DNA of 64,000 nucleotides, from contig NW_003314294.1 of NCBI RefSeq assembly GCF_000143415.4, forward strand, positions 1,679,258 through 1,743,257. The letters run 5' to 3'. Under the pieces are notes generated by a model. That model made no database searches, had not been told where the DNA came from, and was given only the letters and a program-made list of their open reading frames with translations. The position numbers and the translations under genes are program-made. Below, piece by piece: positions 55,501 through 64,000 of the stretch (within the stretch, counting starts at the first letter, position 1; every line of letters begins with the position of its first letter). The stretch is from Selaginella moellendorffii (Eukaryota; Streptophyta; Lycopodiopsida; Selaginellales; Selaginellaceae).

Positions 55501-56733
55501 TTCGCTGCTCTTTGAGATAGTGGATTCTTTCTTAGCCGATGATTATGCATCTCTTTATTGATGGGATGATTGATGATCTTTCGTGATAGTTAGTTGTTCT
55601 CTTTGATGGCTTGTGGCTTTTTGCAATATCACATGTTCTTTGTGATTTGCTCTGGATTGGTCTCTTGGGTTTGAGACATCAAAAGGATGTTGCTAACACT
55701 TGCTTAGGCAACTTGAGTTCCTTAGTGTTGTTGGCTGGGATCTATTTGGATTGGCTAGTGTGATAGTTGGCATGAATGGGTGTTTGTTGGTTTTACCGCA
55801 TTCATTCTGTTCTGTTGATTATTGCTCGAGTTAGTTCTGATAGGTTGGGATGTTATTTCCTTCGGGTGATACATTCGCGAGCATTGTGCCTGTCAGTCAA
55901 TGATACTTTGTGTTCTTTGAGTTATCTCTAGTAAGTTGTTGGCTTACTGTCTGCTATCTTTGATAGTTATGTTTTATCATTAAGTGTTCTTGATGATACA
56001 CTAGCTATTGAATTTTGTTGGATAGTGAATCCTATGTTTACCAATTATGATGATCTTGGTGGTTCCTACACTATTATACTGGTTTATCGGATGATAACTT
56101 GCTTGGAATACTTTTGTGTTCTAATCTAAGATATACTCACTGATAATTAAGACTCTAAGATATCATTGTTTACGACTTTGATATTGTCCATCTATTGATC
56201 TTTGAGTTTGGGCCAGTATAGGCAGACTGGCTTCGGCACTTCGTGTGCATGTTGAAATCTCTAGTCATGGGGTAGCTACTGTTGACTGGTCACATCACCC
56301 GCCTCTCTGTCGATGTTCCTTATTCCGTTAAAAGGGCGTGACCGTGTAAACAACTCTAACTGCCTGTTTACAGTAGTCTATCTAAACCTTACCGACGGGT
56401 TTGGTTTCTTTGCTTAGGAGGGTTGGGGCCTCTGGCTTCTCTTTCTATGTTCCTGCGGGCAGGGGAATATCACACTTTTGTAAACTGGGTGACTCCCAGA
56501 GCAGCAAGGGTGGCTAACTCCGTTGGTCATTTCCTTGTCGGCGACGGCCGGAAGGTGTCTGAGCTGGTAGCGCATCCGCGTTAGACAAAGAGGTTGTTCC
56601 TTAACTCATTTAAGTTGGTGCATTTCTCACATAGTGTGAGTACCGTGAACTTTTTCTGGAGTTGTTTCCTTGGCGGTATTCTAGACTCGAGTATGCATCG
56701 ACGAGGACGTCGATCTTCCCTAGGGGGGGAGAG
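52587..56733 (+). other. Non-coding interior of the young LTR element
   Basis: T- and G-rich sequence with many short TTGAT/TTAGT-like words and no long frame. It matches part of the old relic at 38,130-38,990. The polypurine tract is at about 56,722-56,733. Confidence 0.7.
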
Positions 56734-57879
56734 TGTCGCGCATGTGACTTCGGGTATCGAAAGTTACCTGTCGACCAGTCCTTACGGACACTCTTACCTT
56801 ACTGCCACGATGGCAGGAGGTCGGTATTGCTGGACCCTTTATCAGTCCCTCTTGTGCTAGTGGAGTTAACTGGGCATTTCGAGTGTACTTAGACCGGACG
56901 AGCATAAGGATGGAATTCCTACGTGTTATTAGCTAAGCATACTTAGCCCGGTAAGGAGTTCCCGTCTCGTTTTGTCTTGCACTTGCTAGTGACAAGAACC
57001 CTCGCGTATTGAGATTAGTCCCTCAATATCGCTACATGATAGCTTACCGTGTCTGCCAAACACCCTCGCTATCATGCCCTTTGTGTTAGTCTCATTTCGG
57101 TCCCAAATGCTATTTATGGAAAGTGTCCAGATTTGCTCATTTGGCATATCTACGGAATGTAGAGATCGTTTTGAACACAATGGTGTTCGTCCCGTGTCCA
57201 AATTCGCAATCTAGGGACATTCCATATTTAGTAAGTTTCAAGCTTGTCCCAGAGACTAACTCCTGATACTAAGGGAGGCTTGGGGTGAAAGCCCAAAGCG
57301 TGTGTTCCTCAAGGGGGGGGGGCTGTGGGGGGTTCCAAATGTATAGTAGGGATAGTGGGTAGGTCGGGCATGGCCGACCAACCTGAGGCATAGTCTAGCT
57401 CCCGCTTGCGTGCCTGTCCTTGTTCTGCGTCCGGCTTGGGTCTAAGCCCAAGTTCCATTCCATGCTAGTTGGTGGAGTACCCATGTCCTCGCGTTAGGCC
57501 ACCGGTATGCCGAAATAGCGCCAGACTCCGTTTGGCTCCGTTTTGCGTGCTGGTCCTGGCATTGGGATGCTGGTTACTCTAGGACTGTTCCAAGTCGCTC
57601 CGGGCTCCTGTCCCTTCGCTCCTTGGGCTTTACGCTTGGGAGTTGCTCCGTGGTTCGGTTCCATCACTCCTTGGCTTCGTGCTTGGGAGTTTGGCACCGT
57701 TCCTTTGTTCAGTGGCCCAAGGCCCTGAACCTCGGGTTCCTGTGGACACGTGGCATGGACACGTGGCATGTGACACGTGGCATCTGTCACGTGGCACAAA
57801 GAGGGTTTAGGTTCCGCTTCGTGGTGTTATCCTATGGTAAATCACCATAGGATAAAGGGTCAAAACCACGTGCGCTACA
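56734..57879 (+). repeat. 3' LTR of the young element
   Basis: Same length as the 5' LTR. A C/T difference (GACGGAATTCC against GATGGAATTCC, near 56,910) was seen. The gene A frame resumes right after the GTGCA duplication. Confidence 0.95.
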
Positions 57880-60800
57880 GTGCACTAGCAACTAGCGCTT
57901 GGCAGGTAAGCCTCGTTGCATGTGGCATAGCATGTGGCCTCACGCCATTTCCATTGCAGGAATTCTCGAGTCTTCTCTCGAAAACACTGGGGGTCAATGA
58001 CACACTCAGCATCCATAACATTCTACTCGCGACAAAAGTTGTTTTTGACAAATGGGTAGATGTGCTAAGGAGGTACCATGACGGGGAGTTGCTAAACTCA
58101 ATGGGTGTGGAGGACGGCCGGAAGCCCAATGATTTGAAGCTCAACGCCTTGCGTTTCTCGCGGTCTCTAGACGACGACGACCTTCTGACAGTGGCTAATG
58201 CTCTTCTACTTGGTGAGGTAGTCTTCAACAAGACCAAAATGACTCCCGGCCATATTATGACATATGAGGACTTGTGCACGACTCTGAGAGCTCGTGCGCT
58301 ATTGAAGGATTGGATCTTCGAGCAAGTGGCCGTGGCGAGGGTGAGCATCGACACCACGCAAGAGATGATGGAAGAGCTGGACTTGTCAAATGAAGACATC
58401 GACGAGTACGTGAAGGGGGCCCCCAAGTTCATCGATCTGCTGCGGGATGCCACGAAAAGTAAAGCTGAGAAGTTGGATCAGTATCCAAATTTCATTAAGA
58501 GGGATGTCGACCGCCGGCTTCAGAAACAGCTCGACCCCGCAGCAGAGGCCTATCGAGAACCTTACCGAGTATACGTGAATTCGGATGAGGATCAAAGGTG
58601 GAGGAGCATCGTTTCCCGCGGAGATGAGCAGGTCAAGAACATCTTTTGTGTGATGGACTTCACAAACGAGGAGATCACTCATGCAGACGAAGTCAGCTCC
58701 ATCATTGACTTAATGGTGGGACTTGCGGAGGTGGAATCTTCAGTCCACTATATGATCTACGACTCCGAATCCTATCACAAGTTCTGGAAAGCCTTGAACG
58801 AGGTGAAGGCTCGGTTGAAAGGCAAGGAGATGCGGGAGATCCATGGGATAATGGCTAAGAAGAAGATACCGACAAATGTCCGCATCTTCACAGTCGCCCT
58901 TGTTATTGGTCCTGCAGCAGAGTGGGACTGGAGTGACTTCCCAGCTTCGTTCAACAAAGCCGATCGAATTGATCTGAGGGAGGTCAATTTACCCGTGCCT
59001 GAGGAACTGAAGACGGCTATGGAGCTTTCGAATCCAAAGAAAGCTCCAGGTGCAGCATGGGAAATGCTCAGCTGGGTCTTCAACGCAATAGCGGGTGACT
59101 CCAAGGGCAAATGCGTTGTCGAGTACAACTGCGGCAGACTATTCTTTCGAGCCGCACTACTCAAGGGTGTCCCGTGTGTTGCGGTGACAAATTCCATTGA
59201 AGAGGTGACTTCAATGGAGCATATAATTACAGTTGCCAAAGAAAAACAGTATCTTCTCTACGAACCTGGTGAGTACGCACTTTAAGTTTAAATGTTATCT
59301 CACAAGCTCTGTATGCAGGAGCGTGGCCACCCCCAGATGCTGAAACGGCGTTAACAGCTACTGATGTTAGGCCGAGGTCACAACCTGCACAAGGTAAGGT
59401 CACGTGAGGCCTCACGCCATTTTGATTATAGATCGTTGTGAATATTCAGACACGAGGACTGAAAAGCGCACTGGTGGCGCGTCGAAGAAGGACAAACAGA
59501 CAAGCAATAGGAAAAAAGGAGGTACAAATTATATTTGCAATGGCGTGTGGTCTCATGCCATTCCTTGCAGGAGACACTTCTTCAAAGGCAAAACAGGCAA
59601 GCACCAGCCAAGCTCAAACTGACAGTGGTCATAAAAAGCGAAAGCACGTTGGACAGTCGTCGGGATCAGAGGCGTTTGATTCGAAAAGGAAGAAGGGCAA
59701 CGAAAAGATGATAGGTAATGCCTCGCGGTTATGGCGTGTGTGCTCATGCCATTCATTGCAGATCAAGGGCTGAGTGAAAGGAGCCAGTCACCACCTTCTG
59801 ACTCAGATTCCTATGGCGGACTCCCCTTCCCCAATCTCAATGGAGAGGTACAATGGATGAGGGATGCTTTTCAAGTCAGGGCCACGTTTTTCTCATCTCG
59901 TCGTCTTCGAAGGGTGCAAGAACGTGCAGAAACCATGTTAAGACAGTCGGGTGAGGATACGGTCCTAGGTCACGCACTAAAACAGGCTATGGATGTCTTG
60001 TATTTTGAGATGGAGACTCGGCCAGATGATTTTTCCAAGATGGTCCTGGAAAAACAAGCAATCCAGCCTGAGCAGCCTATGGAAGAAATGCAAGAGGGGG
60101 ATGAGGAGCCAGAGAAAGATAATGAGCAGGAAGAGCAGAAGGACGAAGAGGAGGACGAAGAAGAGGAGGACGAAGAAGAGGAGGACGAAGAGGACTTGGA
60201 TGGTCCTCACAATGGTGACGATCACAATAACGACAATGACGATGATGACGATGATGGCCAGCCTGAGGTGGCCAAAGAGCAGCGGAGGAAGGTTATACAA
60301 GACAAACCATCAGGTAAATAATAGTACATCCATTCCTAACCTTTTACCATTTCTAACATTGTCCATGTAGGTCGCAGAAGAAATGGTAAGTAGAGATTAT
60401 TCAGTTGAATTAAGATACAAACTCTAGCCTTTAGTGTCGAGGAAGGATAGTGCCAAGCAAGGGTCGAAACGTATGTCCAATCCTTCAGAATCAGCAGTGC
60501 GCCCAAGTGATATCGGTCCTAGTTCCTCAATAGCAGTTGATGGTAAATACAGTATAGTCGATTCAATGTGCTAATGAGTTTGTTTTTAGTAGCACGGGAG
60601 GATACCATCTCAATCGAAGGGAGATATTTGGACATGCATATGGATCCGCCAGTGGACTCTACTTGCCTGCAAGAGTCATCAGAGCTGGTGGAGGCTACTA
60701 TCCATATCAACGCCAAGCAAGCTGACCACGCTCCACTTGATGCTGCCCATACCACTGAGTCAATCTTGTCCACGTATCCAACTGACGGTGACCAGGCGCC

Positions 60801-61688
60801 ATTGGACCCGCATGAGGCCGCCCCAGCCGCCGAGCCGGTCGTATCCTCATTTTCAACGTGTGCCCAATCATCTGACTACGCGCCGTTGGAACCTCCCTAC
60901 ACCGCCCCTGCTGCCTGTTCGGTCATGTCCACTTTGCCAACGGAGGCACCAGCTGAAATGGCGTGTGATCACACGCCATCGGAACCACCCCATGCCACTG
61001 TTGAGCCAGTTGTACCAGAGTCTACAGCTGAAATGGCATGTGCCCACACGCCATCGGATGCGATTGACCCCACATTGCAGAGGAGAGTATTTCTGCCCTT
61101 CACGTTTCCTCGACCAAAACCCTCTGAACGACCATCGGGAGCACCATTCGCTAATATTGTAGATGGTAAAATTGACTTGTACCATTTTTTATGCTAACGC
61201 ATTTCATTTCAGAGTCACGGCGAAAGTACTGTATCGTTTTTGATCTGAACGGTGTCCTTTTCTCCCATGAGCGTGGCTCGTCCTCGAATGTCACTGCACC
61301 CTCCAAAGCCTGCGGTCGCAAGTTGGTCAAAAGAGACAGATTCACATTAATCACACGGGAGAAACTACGGGATCTAATAATGACCATGCGACACTTAAAA
61401 CAGAGGGCCGGGTTCAATTTGCAATTAGGAGTTTGGACATCCATGATGCGCCACAATGCATTAACGTTGCTACAGATGATGCACGATCAGACGCGAGTAA
61501 TATTACCATTTGACTTTCTCCTAACGCAGGAGGATTGCTTGACTATGGTCCATGTGAGGGGTAGCAAGCCCATCTTCGTCAAGGCAGAGGCTGTAGTGAT
61601 GAACCGGACTGCTAGGTCAAGTGAAATCCTCATCATCGATGACTCGCCGATTAAAACTGCAGCGAACACGCACACATATGCAGTGCAC

Positions 61689-62179
61689 CCCTATCCACCT
61701 AGTCTAGAGGAAAATGACCGAAGGAAAGGTGTGAAGCCAAAAGCAAGTAGTAAAGGGATAAAACCAAACCATAGGAATCAAAGGGCATAACCAAGGGTGG
61801 TTATGCTAGTTGGGAGTGGAGAATTAAGTGGGGGGTTCGAGGGTGTTGTTGCTAGCAACCATGATGTCATGGAGAGTCTAAAATATGGAATTATCCATGT
61901 TAAACTATATAGCAACTAGAAAGCTTGTGGATAGGGAAGCCTTAACAAGCTAAGAGACAGAGTTCCTTCAAAGTTCCCAAAGACGATTCTAGGTAGCTTA
62001 GTACCTAAAAAGCCAAGCGTAAATGGTTCCTAGAGTGTGCGAAATCAGAGTGGCGCAGCAGAAGCGTGGTCTTGAAGCTGGCCATGAGGCGAGGCTATCA
62101 AGGTTGGGGAAGTGGTTCCCGAATGTTCAAAGAGAGGGCTTTGAACGAAAGTCGATGGTTAAGGACTTTCACGCTTAAT
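61689..62179. other. Sequence between two E copies, no gene recognised
   Basis: The gene A frame runs on by chance for about 34 codons beyond the breakpoint, but the DNA no longer matches the other copies. The rest is unique in the window. Confidence 0.5.
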
Positions 62180-64000
62180 GCTCTATTTCGTTAAAGTGGG
62201 ATTTATTCAGTAAAATGGGACTAGGTACAAATTTTCAAGTATTTGAAAATGACGTGAAATTATATGTTTTTTGTCCAGGGGCTAGACATATCTGGGGCAT
62301 GGTGACTAGTGCGGTGACTTTGTGTCCAGACTGAGTCCATCTGGTTGTATAATAAATCTCATTGTCAAGGTGAACAAGCCGAATCTGAAGCTAAAAAGAG
62401 CGATGGCATGCACACACACACTATTTGTTTGTTCATTGAGCGTGTGGTGAGCTTTCCAAGATGAACGTCATTCCTATTAGCCAGACATATAACTTAATGG
62501 TGAGAACATTTAGATATTATTCAATGTTATCTTTTTCTAATGAATCTAATTGTGAAGGTGTAGCAAGAGGCATTGCTAGTCTGGAAAAGTCATTTAATTC
62601 ATTTGACCCTTAGTGTATTTTCATGAAACTAAATAACATTCATATTATTAAGGAATTTCTCTAGTACCTTTTTTTTACGACATAGAGGCTTGCATTTCTT
62701 TCAAAGGTGATTTAGTAAAAGGCCTGAGGGCACATGCCATTCTATTTCTCAGACCGGTATTAAGATATACTAGTGCAAAGGGAAAAAGATATTTGGTGAT
62801 CAAGTAAATGGCATGAGGGCACACGCCATTATAAGCCTAAGCGCTAGTGGACACCTCCTTTTTGGTACTCTCGGCAGTACTATCATCCTTCTCCAGGTCA
62901 GTTGTTTTGCTTTGGATTGTTGTCTCTGACATTACTGGGGCGTTCTCGATAGTTGTTAATGTTGCCGTTTGTTCAGAAAAATGATCACCTGGAGTATAAT
63001 ACGGGGAGTTTGGAAGACTTATATATTCTACATCTTCACCTATCTCCTTCTCCGTCTCCTTTTCTGCCTCACTTACAGATTTTGTGCTTGCCATGAGAAC
63101 GCTCTTCACCCTAAAATATGGAGTTCGTTGTGTTATAAAAGGAAACCAACACACACGCTACAAGGGAATGATGGTACATAAAGCACGTAAGCCCACAATA
63201 TGGGTTTATGTGCCATTAATATGGGCCACACGCCATATTATTAGATTTATGCACGTGTGATTGGTAAATGCATATGTCACATCATCTTTGTTTTACCTCA
63301 CACACTATATCAAGCCTAATGAACCATATCACATGTGCGCACATGCTATATATATGGAGAAGTATTATGCAAGGATAGAAAAATTCAATGCATGATTGTG
63401 GAGAGCAATGGCATGAAGCCACATGCTAAATAACATTTTAGAGAAAGAATTAAAATAAAAACATGCAAACAGTACTGAGTGGACCAAGACTTAGAAGTGC
63501 ACAATTGAATAAGGTATTTCTAATAAATATTTCACTCACCTCATATAGGAATGGCTACCACTCTCAAATGGCGTATCGCCTCATGCCATCACCTCGCAAT
63601 TTGTTATAACAATCCGATGAATTCATATTCGGCTTGTTCACCTTGAACTTTAAGTAAGATTTGCTAGAACAACTAAGAATTTATACTTGTTATTTGTATC
63701 ATCTCACCTAGGAATGGCATAAGGCCACATGCCATCACGCCTCCTCTGATTCAGATTCGGATTGTTCACCTTGAAATAAAATACATTAGAAACTTAGTAA
63801 AGGAATATTAATGAATCTCACCTTGAACCCGGGTTATGAATGCTCTTGCTGCATCTCTTGCATGGTCTGGCAAGGTGATGGTGGTACTCTGCTTCCGCAT
63901 CCAACCATGCACAACATTATCCACCGATATGCTCATGCTGGGATCCCTTGGATTCAGCACCCATCTCTTTTCTAGGCAATCCTTTGTATATTCAGAACTT
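62180..64000. mobile_element. Element E, copy 4, gene B side only (runs off the window)
   Basis: Terminal repeat at 62,180-62,201, then about 1.1 kb almost identical to 42,814-43,930, including the 109-codon exon (62,837-63,164). It also has about 425 bp (63,320-63,740) that copy 3 lacks. It shows the fullest version of the gene B end. Confidence 0.7.
63735..64000 (-). CDS. Gene B copy 4, 3' end (partial)
   Basis: Last exon 63,769-63,735 (EQSESESEEA and stop) and the end of the main exon from 63,822 to the window edge, with an intron of 52 nt. The C-terminal peptide ending in ARAFITRVQ is as in copies 1 and 3. Whether this copy is intact cannot be judged from the window. Confidence 0.65.

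Larger units (their letters stand above)
51426..57879 (+). mobile_element. Young non-coding LTR retrotransposon (LARD-like), 6,454 bp
   Basis: Two LTRs of 1,146 bp (51,426-52,571 and 56,734-57,879) start TG and end CA and differ by about one base. A 5-bp target duplication GTGCA flanks the insert (51,421-51,425 and 57,880-57,884). A primer-binding site TGGTATCAGAGC, complementary to initiator Met tRNA, follows the 5' LTR. A purine run (GGGGGGAGAG) precedes the 3' LTR. The 4.16-kb interior has no frame above about 90 codons and no gag or pol motif. It must be mobilised by proteins supplied in trans. Confidence 0.95.
42792..61688. mobile_element. Element E, inverted copy 3, interrupted by an LTR retrotransposon and truncated in gene A
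   Basis: It begins with the gene B-side terminal repeat at 42,792-42,813 and contains gene B (minus), the intergenic region, R inverted (49,383-49,574) and gene A (plus). The insert at 51,426-57,879 splits gene A exon 2. Similarity to gene A stops at 61,688 inside the last exon, so the gene A-side terminus is lost. Without the insert this copy is about 12.4 kb. It preserves residues that are mutated in copies 1 and 2. Confidence 0.65.
50026..61688 (+). pseudogene. Gene A copy 3: best-preserved frame, but split by an LTR insertion and cut short
   Basis: Exons on the plus strand: 50026-50028 (ATG), 50268-51425 resumed at 57885-57905, 57960-59268, 59319-59393, 59432-59521, 59571-59714, 59762-60313, 60371-60385, 60435-60542, 60590-61165 and 61213-61688. 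The insert duplicates GTGCA. Exons 6 and 12 are fused by a deletion that keeps the frame. All introns have GT-AG ends, including the last acceptor (CAG at 61,212) that is lost in copies 1 and 2. The HAD exon reads through where the others have TAG. Similarity stops at 61,688, after the IIDDSP motif. A 15-bp deletion near 59,095 and smaller in-frame changes are present. Confidence 0.7.

Noticed and set aside
57777-57880. N-terminal part of a 502-codon frame starting inside the LTR
   Set aside because: The frame only happens to run from LTR DNA into gene A exon 2; the real exon resumes after the GTGCA target duplication.

Overview
The window is repeat-dense nuclear DNA, most likely from a streptophyte (a charophyte alga or seed-free plant). 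The evidence is TTTAGGG-type interstitial telomere repeats, Ty3/gypsy elements of plant type, an LTR primed by initiator Met tRNA with ABRE/G-box repeats in its LTR, and GT-AG introns. No host housekeeping gene, rRNA or tRNA gene was recognised. The species is not identified.

The main content is several copies of one large DNA-transposon-like element, called E here. It ends in a short terminal inverted repeat (TTGTTAAAGTGGGA core) and carries two divergently transcribed genes. Gene A has about 17 exons and would encode about 1,780 aa: a ParB-like domain, a degenerate methyltransferase-like segment, a lysine-rich then acidic linker, and an NLI/FCP1-type HAD phosphatase domain. Gene B would encode about 1,030 aa: a duplicated beta-rich N-terminal domain, cysteine motifs, and an RNase H-like DDE integrase core of DUF7869 type.

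Layout. 1-18,180: two almost identical 8,994-bp tandem units, each with a gene A copy on the minus strand. 10,790-21,860: one E copy with both termini, made of the second gene A and a deleted gene B on the plus strand. 21,918-22,620: a small three-exon gene with a SAM-methyltransferase motif. 23,050-30,990: gypsy remains on the minus strand. 31,140-37,610: a second degenerate gypsy element on the plus strand, split by an AT-rich insert. 38,130-39,822: an old relic of a non-coding LTR element. 39,823-42,791: no gene seen. 42,792-61,688: an inverted E copy with gene B (minus) and gene A (plus); gene A is interrupted by a young, non-coding LTR retrotransposon (51,426-57,879, 1,146-bp LTRs, 5-bp target duplication). 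62,180-64,000: the start of a further E copy, cut by the window edge.

The most unusual feature is a 24-bp palindrome family (half-site AATGGCATGAGG) scattered through E. It lies just upstream of the 3' splice site in many of gene A's 38-57-nt introns, and also inside coding exons and intergenic DNA. Nearly all linker exons of gene A are multiples of three and flanked by phase-1 introns. All E copies show some damage: nonsense mutations (mostly C-to-T), splice-site loss, deletions or insertions.
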